This document shows positions 12,047 to 20,462 of a stretch of 64,000 nucleotides of DNA, in pieces; positions within the stretch are counted from its first letter, which is position 1; the number at the start of each line of letters is the position of its first letter. The DNA is taken from contig NZ_JFJY01000013.1 in NCBI RefSeq assembly GCF_002115785.1, forward strand, positions 58,850 through 122,849. The letters are read 5' to 3'. The notes under the pieces were generated by a model. The model was not told the origin of the DNA. It made no database searches and saw nothing but the letters and a program-made list of their open reading frames with translations. Source of the stretch: Thalassospira sp. MCCC 1A03138. Its GTDB lineage: Bacteria > Pseudomonadota > Alphaproteobacteria > Rhodospirillales > Thalassospiraceae. The translations under genes and the position numbers were made by a program.

Positions 12047-12094
12047 TTTGTTGATGCTGTTTGAGCCACATTTCCGCCCCGGTATTCGCCTGGG

Positions 12095-12889
12095 TCACGC
12101 CAATACCGGTTCCGGCGTATCGGCCCGCACCGATTCATCATGCATCAGCGACAGGATGGTTTTTTTGTAATGCATGAATTCGGACGAGGTCAGGGCATCG
12201 ATGCTGCGCGGGCGGGGAATGTTGATGGCAAGCGATTGTTTGATTTTGCCGGGACGCGCGGTCATGACATGGACCTCGTCGCCCAGGAAGATCGCCTCGT
12301 CAATGTCATGGGTGATGAACAGCACGGTTTTGCGGCGGCTTTGCCAGACATCAAGGAGTAGTTCCTGCATCAGCTGGCGGGTCTGGCTATCAAGCGCGCC
12401 AAACGGTTCATCCATCAGAAGAATGCGCGGATCATTGGCGAGCGCACGGGCCAGTGCCACACGCTGGCGCATGCCGCCCGAAAGTTCCTTGGGATATGAT
12501 CCCTCGAACCCGGTCAGGTGCACCGCGCGGATCAGATCATCGGCAATGTCTTCGCATTCGGATTTCGGCAGTTTTTTAAGCTGCGGCCCGAACATGATGT
12601 TTTCGCGCACGGTCAGCCACGGAAACAGGGTGTAGCTTTGAAACACCATACCCCGGTCGGCCGATGGCCCGGCAATCGGCTGCCCATCCAGCGCCATCAT
12701 GCCCGACGTCGGGACTTCCAGCCCCGCCACCAGTCGCAACAGCGTTGATTTGCCACAGCCCGACGGGCCGACAATCACCGAAAAGGTATCATGGGCAACC
12801 GAAAGTGACACATCATCAAGGGCCAGAACCGGCGGCTTTCCCTTGGGCTCGAAACGGACGGTGATGTCGGAAAGGGTGAGCATGCTCAT
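12095..12889 (-). CDS. ABC transporter ATP-binding protein, NitT/TauT/SsuB type
   Basis: The 264-residue ATPase has Walker A VGPSGCGKSTLL, Q-loop VFQSYTLFPW, signature LSGGMRQRVALARALA, Walker B ILLMDEPFGALD and switch His FITHDIDEA, in the form typical of nitrate/taurine/sulfonate importers. AAGGAT precedes the ATG at 12889. The same frame is open for 164 codons further upstream, but that extension is low-complexity repeat and is rejected as the N-terminus. The start overlaps the stop of the preceding repeat ORF by ATGA. It powers the permease and binding protein of this operon. Confidence 0.9.
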   Translation of the reverse strand: MSMLTLSDITVRFEPKGKPPVLALDDVSLSVAHDTFSVIVGPSGCGKSTLLRLVAGLEVPTSGMMALDGQPIAGPSADRGMVFQSYTLFPWLTVRENIMFGPQLKKLPKSECEDIADDLIRAVHLTGFEGSYPKELSGGMRQRVALARALANDPRILLMDEPFGALDSQTRQLMQELLLDVWQSRRKTVLFITHDIDEAIFLGDEVHVMTARPGKIKQSLAINIPRPRSIDALTSSEFMHYKKTILSLMHDESVRADTPEPVLA

Positions 12890-13530
12890 GATGGTATCCT
12901 TGGTGTTTTCGGGGGCGTGGTTGTCGCGCGGGCCTTGCAGGAGGCAGCGTAGAACGGGCGGTCGAGGTTTGGGCGTTGCGGGATTGCTGCCGCTGCCGTT
13001 CCTGCTCGTGGCGGTGCCGCGTGGGGCGTTGGAACGGTGCGCGGGGTAGCGTATATCCGGGGCGCGTTTGTTGCGTGGGCTTTGCGGGAGGCAGCGTAGA
13101 ACTCGCGGCCAAGGTTTGGGGGCTGCGGGTTTGGTTGTGAGGGTGGCAGGTGCATGTGCCGTCCTGTTGCTGCTGTCGCTGCCTTTGTCTTTGCCGTTCC
13201 CGCCGCTGCCATTTTCGCGGCTACCGTTGCCACGTGGGGCGTTGGAACGGTACGCGGGGCAGCGTATATCCGAGGCGCGTTTGTTGCGCGGGTCTTGCAG
13301 GAGGCAGCGTAGAACGGGCGCTTGAGGTTGGCGTGTTGCGGGTTTGGTCGCAGGGCGGAGAGTGCTGCCTTCGCCCTGCAATCAGCAGCGTAGAACGTTT
13401 GGCCAAGCTTTGGGTGTTGCCGTGCTGCGGGTGGTTGCTGATGCCGTTTTTGGGGCATCTGCTGTGCGCGTTGCTGCTTGTGCTTCTGATGCGGCATGTC
13501 GCGGTGCATGTGAGCGTATCCGTCTTGCAT
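12886..13530 (-). CDS. Ala/Pro-rich basic repeat protein inside the ABC operon (unknown function)
   Basis: This 214-codon ORF lies between permease and ATPase. It starts 4 bases after the permease stop, and its TGA overlaps the ATPase ATG (ATGA, 12889-12886), the spacing expected of a real, coupled gene. The product is basic, with a His/Gln-rich N-terminus (residues 6-40) and four copies of a motif based on FYAASCKARAT (Phe at 46, 73, 144, 193). Two of these continue as NAPRIYA.PRTVPTPH. Repeat spacings are 81, 213 and 147 bases, all multiples of three. No signal peptide, membrane segment or known domain is visible, and no ribosome-binding site is obvious. A spurious ORF over a GC-rich repeat remains possible. 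Confidence 0.5.
   Translation of the reverse strand: MQDGYAHMHRDMPHQKHKQQRAQQMPQKRHQQPPAARQHPKLGQTFYAADCRAKAALSALRPNPQHANLKRPFYAASCKTRATNAPRIYAAPRTVPTPHVATVAAKMAAAGTAKTKAATAATGRHMHLPPSQPNPQPPNLGREFYAASRKAHATNAPRIYATPRTVPTPHAAPPRAGTAAAAIPQRPNLDRPFYAASCKARATTTPPKTPRIPS
12944..13396. repeat. GC-rich internal repeat, four copies of a core and two of a longer unit
   Basis: GCAGCGTAGAAC appears at 12944, 13091, 13304 and 13385 within about 55-base similar segments. A second unit beginning GTGGGGCGTTGGAACGGT occurs at 13021 and 13234. The pair at 13021/13091 is duplicated at 13234/13304 with a 213-base offset and scattered substitutions but no net frame change. It underlies the 214-codon ORF. Confidence 0.85.
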
Positions 13531-13534
13531 GGTC

Positions 13535-14329
13535 TTAAAAATCCGCAGACCAGGGCAGGAGCTTTTTGCGCAGGACCTTGAAGATGAAATCGGTGATCAG
13601 GCCCAGGATGCCGATGGTAAAGACACCCAGCAGGATGACATCGGTAAACAGGCCGCGCATGGCATTGAGGATCATGTAGCCAAGGCCGGTATCGGCGGCG
13701 ACCAGTTCTGCCACCACCAGATAGGTCCAGGCCCAGCCCATGGTGACGCGCAGGTTATCCATCACGCCGGGCATGCAGGCCGGCACCAGAATGCGAAGGG
13801 CGACCTGTTTGCGGTTGGCGCCGAGCGTATAGGCGCAATCAATTAGATCCTTGGACACGCGGGCCGAGACATCGGAAATCAGGATGAGCTGCTGAAAGAA
13901 GGTGCCGAGGAAAATCACCATGATTTTCTGTTCGATACCGATCCCGACCCAGAGGATCAGGAGCGGGATCAGGGCCGATACCGGGATATAGCGCATGAAG
14001 CCGGTCAGCGGTTCGACCAAGGCCTGCACCGCGCGGAAGCTGCCCATCAGGATGCCGATCGGAACGGCGAATATGGAGGCGAGGATAAAGCCCGAGAGAA
14101 TGACCGAGAGGCTCGCCCCGATATGATGAAACAGCGACAGATTGCCGATGCGCTTGATCGCGGCTTCGATCACTTCATGCGGGGCGGCAAGGAAATCTTT
14201 TGGCGTGATGCCGCCATAGGTGAGCAAGCACCATAGACCAAGGACAAGAGAAACCGAACAGAGCGACAATCCGATAAAGGCGGATTTCGGTATTTCGGTC
14301 TTGGGCGAAAACAGCGATCTGGTCCACAT
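13535..14329 (-). CDS. ABC transporter permease, NitT/TauT/SsuC type
   Basis: The 264-residue integral membrane protein has about six hydrophobic segments and the binding-protein-dependent permease motif (DCAYTLGANRKQVALRILVPACMPGVMDNLRV), including the EAA-type loop that docks the ATPase. It resembles TauC/SsuC permeases. It sits between the binding-protein gene upstream (70 bases) and the repeat ORF and ATPase downstream, so it forms the channel of this importer. No strong ribosome-binding site is visible. Confidence 0.92.
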   Translation of the reverse strand: MWTRSLFSPKTEIPKSAFIGLSLCSVSLVLGLWCLLTYGGITPKDFLAAPHEVIEAAIKRIGNLSLFHHIGASLSVILSGFILASIFAVPIGILMGSFRAVQALVEPLTGFMRYIPVSALIPLLILWVGIGIEQKIMVIFLGTFFQQLILISDVSARVSKDLIDCAYTLGANRKQVALRILVPACMPGVMDNLRVTMGWAWTYLVVAELVAADTGLGYMILNAMRGLFTDVILLGVFTIGILGLITDFIFKVLRKKLLPWSADF

Positions 14330-14398
14330 GGTGCTTGCTCTTTTATGGTCGTCGGAAGGTGGCGATGTGAAAAGTGGCGATGTGACGGAAAGTACTGA

Positions 14399-15379
14399 TT
14401 ACTTCACGATGTCAGCGGCAATCAGGCTTGCCGGTTCGGCATCAATGGTAAACAGGCCGCCTTCTTCGCCAAGGGTCTTGGCGTTTTTGATGGTGCCCAG
14501 AATGCCGCCTTCGTTGGCCGGGTCCATGAAGGTCTTGTTCATCGCATCGTCATAGAAAACGATACCGGCACGGGTTTCGGCAAACACCGCCGGGTCTTCA
14601 AGCCAGCCGCCAACACCCTTTGCCATGATTTCATCGGCTTCTTCGACATTGTCCTTCTGCCATGCAATCGCCTTGGACCATGCCCGATACAGGCCTTCCA
14701 TTGCCGGACGGTTTTTTTCAAGCATGTCATTGGTGGTGACCATGATGTCGGTGATCAGGCCCGGGGTTTTGGTGCTGTCGACCAGAACATGCCCATGATC
14801 GGTATCCGTGCCGCGCGTCAGCCACGGTTCCCACGTCACCGCCGCGTCGACCTTCTGCGCGACAAAGGCCGCACCGGCATCACCGGCCGACATGTTAAGC
14901 GCATTAACATCCGAAAGCTTCATCCCTGCGTCTTTCAGAAGGACGCTCAGGAAAAACTGCGAGACCGAGCCCTCGGTAAAGGCGATGGATTTGCCCTTGA
15001 GGTCGGCGATGGTTTTGATGTCCTTGCCCGCGACAATGCCATCGCCGCCGCGTGAATCATCGAGCGCAAACAGGTAGGATAACGGGTGTTCGGGGCTGTA
15101 GAAGGCCAGCACAGTATCGATGGTGGTGACGGCAACGTCAATCCGGCCAGCGGCCAGGGCCGGCATACGGGTTTTGACGTCTTCCATTACGACCAGATCG
15201 ACATCAAGGCCTTCTTCTTCGAAGAATCCCTTGTCGCGTGCGATGTAAAGCGGGCCATAACCGACCCATGTGGAATGGGCGATGGTGAGTTCCTGATTGG
15301 CCGATGCCGGGGCCGACAGGCCCAAAACCGCACCAAGGGCGATGGCCGAAAGGCACAGTCCTTTGAACAGATGTTTCAT
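14399..15379 (-). CDS. ABC transporter substrate-binding protein, NMT1/TauA-like
   Basis: The 326-residue protein starts with a cleavable signal peptide (MKHLFKGLCLSAIALGAVLG, cleavage probably after ASA near residue 27). The mature NMT1/TauA-like fold shows the early TWVGYGPLYIARDKGFFEEEG, the AAGRIDVAVTTIDT stretch and the AAVTWEPWL signature of NitT/TauT binding proteins. GGAG precedes the ATG. It should capture the solute in the periplasm. With a ureohydrolase gene directly upstream, a guanidino or ureido compound is more likely than taurine or nitrate; this is inference. Confidence 0.9.
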   Translation of the reverse strand: MKHLFKGLCLSAIALGAVLGLSAPASANQELTIAHSTWVGYGPLYIARDKGFFEEEGLDVDLVVMEDVKTRMPALAAGRIDVAVTTIDTVLAFYSPEHPLSYLFALDDSRGGDGIVAGKDIKTIADLKGKSIAFTEGSVSQFFLSVLLKDAGMKLSDVNALNMSAGDAGAAFVAQKVDAAVTWEPWLTRGTDTDHGHVLVDSTKTPGLITDIMVTTNDMLEKNRPAMEGLYRAWSKAIAWQKDNVEEADEIMAKGVGGWLEDPAVFAETRAGIVFYDDAMNKTFMDPANEGGILGTIKNAKTLGEEGGLFTIDAEPASLIAADIVK

Positions 15380-15462
15380 TTCAAGTCTCCGCTGTGAAGT
15401 TCACTGATGATGTTTTTATGGATGGGGGCTTTGGCCCCCTTTATGGACGTTATTTATGGACG

Positions 15463-16485
15463 TCATTTATTGTTGGGGTTGCGTGTTGCTGGTGACGTGG
15501 CCAGAACACAAAGCAGTTCAAACATGATCGAAATGCCAAGCCATGCGGTACCGCCCGACGGATCAAAGGGTGGGGAAACCTCGACCAGATCAGCCCCGAT
15601 CAGGTTAAGGCCTTCAAGGGCGCGAACCATGCGCTGTGCCTCTCGGCTGGTGAAGCCGCCGATTTCGGGCGTGCCGGTACCCGGCGCAAAGGCGGGATCG
15701 ATGCTGTCGATGTCAAAGCTGACATAGGTGGGCTTGTTGCCGACGATCTCGCGGGCTTCGCGCATGACGGCATCAATGCCGCGATCCTCGACCTCTTCCA
15801 TGCGGATGATGCGCACCCCTTGGGCAAGGCCCCATTCGACATCCTCGCCATCATACATGGTGCCGCGAATGCCGATCTGAACGACGCGCTTTGGATCAAG
15901 ATAGCCGTCCTCAATCGCGCGGCGGAACGGTGTGCCGTGGGTATAGCGATAGCCGTTGAAATAGCTGTCAAACAGGTCGGTATGGGCATCGAAATGCACC
16001 ATGCCAAGCGGCTGATCCGCGCCCAGCGCCTTCAGGATCGGATAGGACACCAGATGATCACCACCGGCCGAAAGGGGTGCTATGTTTTTGGCCTTGAGCG
16101 CGCTGATGAAAGCACAGACCTTATCGAGCGTATCCATGATGTCGGCCGGGTTGACCGGGCTATCGCCCAGATCGGCGACATTGCGCACGGCAAAGGGATT
16201 AAGCCCCGTTACCGGATGGCGCGGGCGGATCATGGTCGACAGGTCGCGCAACTGGCGCGGGCCGTGGCGCGGACCGGGGCGGTTGGTGGTGCCGCCATCC
16301 CACGGTACGCCCAGAATGGCGATATCGACCTGTTCAAGAGCGGTGTCGGAAAGCCCCAGCAGCGGCAGGCGCATGAAAGTCGGCACACCGGCGAAACGCG
16401 GGATTTCCATGGCCGATGGTGGCTCGAACGTTTTGACAACCGGGCCGGTATGGGGCTTTGCGGTGGGGATGGTGTCGCTTGGCAT
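15463..16485 (-). CDS. ureohydrolase (agmatinase/guanidino-compound hydrolase family)
   Basis: The 340-residue protein carries the full binuclear metal site of the arginase/agmatinase superfamily: His144 (GGDH), Asp166, His168 and Asp170 (FDAHTD), Asp258 and Asp260 (SFDIDSIDP). These enzymes hydrolyse a guanidinium group to urea and an amine. GGAG six bases before the ATG at 16485 selects this start over one 18 codons upstream. It heads an operon with a NitT/TauT-type importer, whereas agmatinase usually sits with polyamine genes. Guanidine, guanidinobutyrate or another imported guanidino compound is therefore a plausible substrate; agmatine remains possible. Confidence 0.87.
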   Translation of the reverse strand: MPSDTIPTAKPHTGPVVKTFEPPSAMEIPRFAGVPTFMRLPLLGLSDTALEQVDIAILGVPWDGGTTNRPGPRHGPRQLRDLSTMIRPRHPVTGLNPFAVRNVADLGDSPVNPADIMDTLDKVCAFISALKAKNIAPLSAGGDHLVSYPILKALGADQPLGMVHFDAHTDLFDSYFNGYRYTHGTPFRRAIEDGYLDPKRVVQIGIRGTMYDGEDVEWGLAQGVRIIRMEEVEDRGIDAVMREAREIVGNKPTYVSFDIDSIDPAFAPGTGTPEIGGFTSREAQRMVRALEGLNLIGADLVEVSPPFDPSGGTAWLGISIMFELLCVLATSPATRNPNNK

Positions 16486-16512
16486 GTTTTTTCTCCGTGA
16501 AGTCCTTGCATT

Positions 16513-16534
16513 CACGTTGCCACAGCGTAACGTG
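16513..16534. promoter_or_regulatory. LysR-type operator between ureohydrolase and LysR genes
   Basis: CACGTT (16513-16518) and AACGTG (16529-16534) form an inverted repeat with a 10-base spacer. It includes the T-N11-A signature (T16518, A16530) of LysR sites and lies in the 99-base divergent intergenic region. Confidence 0.5.
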
Positions 16535-16584
16535 TCCAATAATATCGAACTTCAAGAGTAAACGTCGGAAATTTCCAACCTATC

Positions 16585-17523
16585 ATGGCAGCCACCGTTC
16601 CCCCGTTAAGTGATGTTGATCTGCGGCAATTGCGGATTTTTCGCGCGATTGTCGAAAGCAACGGCTTTAGTGCCGCGCAGGAACAGCTTGGCCTGTCGCG
16701 GTCGACCATCAGTGCGCAGATGTCGGCCCTTGAAACGCGGCTTGGCGTTTCGCTGTGCCGGCGCGGACGGTCCGGCTTTGCCTTAACCGAACATGGGCAG
16801 AAGATTTATAACGAGGCGATCAAGCTTTTTGCCGCCGAGGATAGTTTCAGGGCCGAGGTCGGCGCGATCCGTGGCAGCCTTGTCGGGGAATTGCGGGTTG
16901 GCGTTGTCGATGCGGTGGTGGAAAACCCCAATTGCGCGCTTGATCTCGCACTTGCGGCGTTTAATGAACGCGCACCCGATGTGCATGTCACGCTTCTGAT
17001 CGTGTCGCCCAACCAGATTGAAAATGCGTTGCTTAGCCGGCAGATGGAAGTGGCGATTGTGCCCAACCAGCCGATGAACAGTGCGGTGCAGATGCAGCAA
17101 CTGTTTTACGAGGAACAGCGGCTTTATTGCGGGATGCGCCACCCGCTTTTTGAGCGCGATACCGCGAAAATGCCGATGGAAGATGTGGCGGAGCTGACCT
17201 TTGCCAGGCGCGGCTATTCGGTGGCAACCGCGTTCCAATCGCTTTTCAAACATCCGCCGAGTGCGACGGCCTATGACATGGAGGGCCTCGCACACCTTAT
17301 TTTAAGCGGCCGGTTCGTCAGTTTCCTTCCGACCCATTTTGCCGCCCGGTGGGAAGAACGCGGGGAGATGAAGGCGCTTCGCCCCGATTTCCTCAGCTTC
17401 AAGATCGGCATGTGCATGGCGCATTTCCCCAATACCGTGCTGTCGCGCATGGCACGTGAATTCTGCGACTGCCTGAGGGCGGTGCATCCGGTTTATGGCG
17501 GGGCGAAGAAGCGGGCGGGGTGA
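16585..17523 (+). CDS. LysR family transcriptional regulator
   Basis: The 312-residue LysR protein has an N-terminal winged HTH (about residues 11-70, GLSRSTISAQMSALETRLGVSLCRRGRSG) and a substrate-binding-like effector domain. Divergent orientation and the T-N11-A dyad between the genes indicate control of the ureohydrolase-transporter operon. The inducer is probably the imported substrate; unproven. Confidence 0.9.
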   Translation: MAATVPPLSDVDLRQLRIFRAIVESNGFSAAQEQLGLSRSTISAQMSALETRLGVSLCRRGRSGFALTEHGQKIYNEAIKLFAAEDSFRAEVGAIRGSLVGELRVGVVDAVVENPNCALDLALAAFNERAPDVHVTLLIVSPNQIENALLSRQMEVAIVPNQPMNSAVQMQQLFYEEQRLYCGMRHPLFERDTAKMPMEDVAELTFARRGYSVATAFQSLFKHPPSATAYDMEGLAHLILSGRFVSFLPTHFAARWEERGEMKALRPDFLSFKIGMCMAHFPNTVLSRMAREFCDCLRAVHPVYGGAKKRAG

Positions 17524-17598
17524 GGTGGCGATTTTGGCGTGTCTGCAATATTCACATCTGAATACTGATATAATGTTGATCTCGAGATCAGGGAGACA

Positions 17599-20163
17599 AT
17601 GTTGAATAATTCGTCGAATACCGATGACCTCGATAGCATATTGAAAAAAGCGCGTAGCAATTTTTGGGACGCGAAATATTACGATGCTATCTCATCAGTT
17701 GAGAGAGTTCGTGACGATTCTGATTGTGAAAATGACATTCTGAGCGCGAATGTTTGTTTGTGCGTTTTTTTTGATTTTTTGAATGATACTCAACGATACC
17801 AGTCGATCAAACGCGAGTTAATGCATAGAGCATCTTGGAGCGAAGAAAACTTTAAAGATGCATTGATGATGGACATTCTTCATTGGCATTCTGGAAATCG
17901 GCGCGCTGTAGATAGAGTTCGTGAAAAGCTATTTTCCTACTGTGAGGAGAACTTGCAAATATCTCAGCCAAGCTTCGACACTTATTTCTGTAAAGCTTGG
18001 ATCGAGAAGGGAGACAATACAAATTGGATTTTATTCTTAGATAAGGCCATTAAATGTGCACCTGAAAGATTCCATGAAATTCTTAATCATGTGCAACGGG
18101 AGATTTATCGAGAACGCCACAGAAATGATAAGCTTAAACTCCTCGATTGGCTATCGGAATTAGAAAACCAATCAGAGCTATGTGTCCTTCTTCAAGGTCA
18201 AATATTGGCCGAACTTGGTGAAGTGGGCCTCAGTATTGCAAAACTTGAAACGGTCATTTCTGGCGTTAGTGGCTGGGCGCAAGCTGCAAAAAGAAAACTG
18301 ATTGAATTGTACTGTCAGCAAAGGAGTTTTGAGAAAGCTCTTCAAGTCGCTGATACCATAAACAACTTTCGGACACCTGAGCTTGCAACCATCTTTTTGA
18401 AGAAAGGTGATGCCAAGGCAGCTAAAGAAGTTCTTGTGCGTGATGAGGTTGGGCGAGACCGAACATCGGCGGATCTTTTCCTAAGATTTGATTTTTACGA
18501 TGAAGCGCTGGAAGTGTTTTATCGAATGCAGCCGTTCTCAGATTGTTATCCTTATTATACCGCCGCATTGGCGATGTGGAAAAAGGCGCTGAAAAACGGC
18601 ATTTCAGATGAAACAGTTAGCTATCTCAAGAAAGAGATGTTGCCTGCAGTTGTTTATGGAAAATACCTCGAACAAAGAATTCATCACGTGGGGTTGAAGG
18701 CTAAGCTCTCAGACATGGAACTGCACTTCGAACTGATGGAAGCTCGTTTTTACTTCGTTGTGAATCTGGTAAATATTAAAAGAAGTTGGCGGGAAATTAG
18801 AGAGGGTAAGATTGACTCGCATTCTAGCTTTTCTATATCCCACTATGCTTATCGCGACCGCCTAACTGAGATTTATCGGGAAATAAAAAGAAGAGGAGCA
18901 AACCCATCTGAACGCTCCCGTGATTTCCGTGCGAGGAATTATGACAAGACATTCCTGCGGGCCATAAATTTACTCGAAAGACTTTCTCAAAGAGTTTTAT
19001 CTGAAATCAGCAAGGTCGAAAGAAGTACAGTCATTTGCAATGCAAGCAGTGCAAAGGAGGACCTGTGGTCCGGTTATTGGCTGTATTTTGAAGAACAAGA
19101 TTACAAGAAGTGCTTGGAGATTTTGACCTACCTTGCCGATTTGGAGCCTGAATCGCCGTTCATTCATCAAGAGCGTGCAAGAACTTTGAAGGGGCTAGGC
19201 CGCTATGAAGAGGCAATCGAACTTTTAAAAAAGGCAATTTCTCTATTCGGAAAATATCATGAACGCTCTGCGTCAGCACATAATTTGTTACAGCATGTTT
19301 ACGCGGACATGATCGACAAGTCGAATTTGACAGCGCCGGAAAAGAACGACGTTATCGCGAAGTTAAATAATAGCTTTGAGTCTTGGTTTAAGGCCGATAT
19401 CTCGCTATTTGGAAAACTTTCGGAACCTTTGCCTGAAATCGGTTTAAGGGGGGGAGATCCAGTGCTGTCTATCAATGGAAGTACCCTTTATAAGTACTGT
19501 TCTTTTAACCTCAATTCAGTCTCTGCTCTTGGTGACTACAAGGTATATTTTAGCAGGGCAGATCAATTGAATGATCCATTCGATATGGACGGGTATCGGA
19601 ATGTGATAACGGGAGATGAATTCGTCCACGTTTCTGATGAAGCGCAAGACAAGGTAACGTGTTTTTGCACCACCTTGCGGCATGATAACCTACAGATGTG
19701 GGCGCACTATGCAGATGCCTTTGCAGGGATGTGTATTGGCTATCAAATAAGCAAGTTGCCGTCTGAAATCGGGTGGCGAAGTCTAAGGTATCCAGAAAAT
19801 AAAACGAAAGAGCGTGCGCTAGTTGATACTCTGTTTATCAAAAGTGCGGATTGGTCCTATGAACAGGAAGTGAGATTTTTGAGATTTTCAGAAGGACCAC
19901 AGCTCGTGCGAATTCATCCGATGGTCGAAGGACACGGAATAGTCGGACACGTATCGGAAATCATTCTCGGGTCTCGATTTGACTACCCTAAGAACTGGCC
20001 TGTTTTGCGGGCTATAGTCAAAAGCCTCAATGACGAATATTCGAAATTTTCTCTTCAACCCGTGACTATAATGCGAGCAGGGCCGAGAAAAAGTGAGAAA
20101 TCTGACGCTCTGGAAATTGATGTTGCCGACGATCTTTCCAAGGAAGTGCTTCCTTTAAGCTAA
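17599..20163 (+). CDS. TPR-repeat protein with C-terminal DUF2971 domain
   Basis: This 854-residue protein is clearly AT-richer in composition and codon use than its neighbours, suggesting recent acquisition. The N-terminal two thirds is helical with TPR-like pairs (clearest about residues 490-560, YKKCLEILTYLADLEPESPF then GRYEEAIELLKKAISLF). The C-terminal part from about residue 627 (LYKYCSFNLNSVSAL, FSRADQLNDPFD, VTCFCTTLRHDNLQMWAHYA, GMCIGYQI) matches DUF2971. No signal peptide is seen. GGGAGACA precedes the ATG. Its role is unknown. A stand-alone AT-rich gene next to a repeat cluster is compatible with a cargo or defence gene, but nothing here proves it. Confidence 0.8.
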   Translation: MLNNSSNTDDLDSILKKARSNFWDAKYYDAISSVERVRDDSDCENDILSANVCLCVFFDFLNDTQRYQSIKRELMHRASWSEENFKDALMMDILHWHSGNRRAVDRVREKLFSYCEENLQISQPSFDTYFCKAWIEKGDNTNWILFLDKAIKCAPERFHEILNHVQREIYRERHRNDKLKLLDWLSELENQSELCVLLQGQILAELGEVGLSIAKLETVISGVSGWAQAAKRKLIELYCQQRSFEKALQVADTINNFRTPELATIFLKKGDAKAAKEVLVRDEVGRDRTSADLFLRFDFYDEALEVFYRMQPFSDCYPYYTAALAMWKKALKNGISDETVSYLKKEMLPAVVYGKYLEQRIHHVGLKAKLSDMELHFELMEARFYFVVNLVNIKRSWREIREGKIDSHSSFSISHYAYRDRLTEIYREIKRRGANPSERSRDFRARNYDKTFLRAINLLERLSQRVLSEISKVERSTVICNASSAKEDLWSGYWLYFEEQDYKKCLEILTYLADLEPESPFIHQERARTLKGLGRYEEAIELLKKAISLFGKYHERSASAHNLLQHVYADMIDKSNLTAPEKNDVIAKLNNSFESWFKADISLFGKLSEPLPEIGLRGGDPVLSINGSTLYKYCSFNLNSVSALGDYKVYFSRADQLNDPFDMDGYRNVITGDEFVHVSDEAQDKVTCFCTTLRHDNLQMWAHYADAFAGMCIGYQISKLPSEIGWRSLRYPENKTKERALVDTLFIKSADWSYEQEVRFLRFSEGPQLVRIHPMVEGHGIVGHVSEIILGSRFDYPKNWPVLRAIVKSLNDEYSKFSLQPVTIMRAGPRKSEKSDALEIDVADDLSKEVLPLS

Positions 20164-20183
20164 AAGCCTACTCCCGCTCAGCC

Positions 20184-20332
20184 CATCCCGCGTAGGCGGG
20201 AGCCCATGGGGTGGCTGGTTCCGGGGCGATTTTTGCGGATGCGGCACGGAGGACTGGATTCCCGCCTGCGCGGGAATGACGGGAGAGGTTGGGGCACATT
20301 CTATCGTCACTCCCGCGCAGGCGGGAGTCCAT
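20184..20332. repeat. REP-like palindromic repeat cluster (three units)
   Basis: Two hairpin units at 20255-20284 and 20305-20332 are inverted copies of each other with about two mismatches. Each carries a self-complementary core TTCCCGCCTGCGCGGGAA or its variant. A degenerate third unit lies at 20184-20207. Such units are typical dispersed bacterial REP/BIME-type elements and give false ORFs containing the strings DSRLRG and SRAGGNP. They sit in the 299-base gap between the TPR-DUF2971 and LysR genes; I see no other feature there. Confidence 0.88.
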
Positions 20333-20462
20333 AGGGCGTCGGGTTCGGTGGTGGCCGGGGTGGTTTGGCATCGCGGCGAAGCGGGGCCGTGCAGGAAACG
20401 CTGCACAACGCGCAATTTACCCGTTAGTGTTGCAATCCGGTCAACCAGTTAGCGGATGAAAC

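Larger units (their letters stand above)
11701..12094. other. AT-rich intergenic region upstream of ydiJ, no gene seen
   Basis: This 394-base gap separates the ABC ATPase stop (12095) from the ydiJ start. It is much richer in A and T than its surroundings. I find no convincing coding frame; a 72-codon plus-strand ORF at 11810 lacks a ribosome-binding site and recognisable motifs. It contains one perfect inverted repeat and a 19-base direct repeat, listed separately. Confidence 0.5.

Noticed and set aside
12890..13381. In-frame N-terminal extension of the ABC ATPase through the GC-rich repeat
   Set aside because: The ATPase family begins at MSMLTL with a ribosome-binding site at 12889; the extension is low-complexity and matches no N-domain. 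The alternative frame has tidy gene-boundary spacing instead.
20155..20415. Small minus-strand ORFs with DSRLRG and SRAGGNP strings
   Set aside because: These are well-known false translations of REP-like palindromes.
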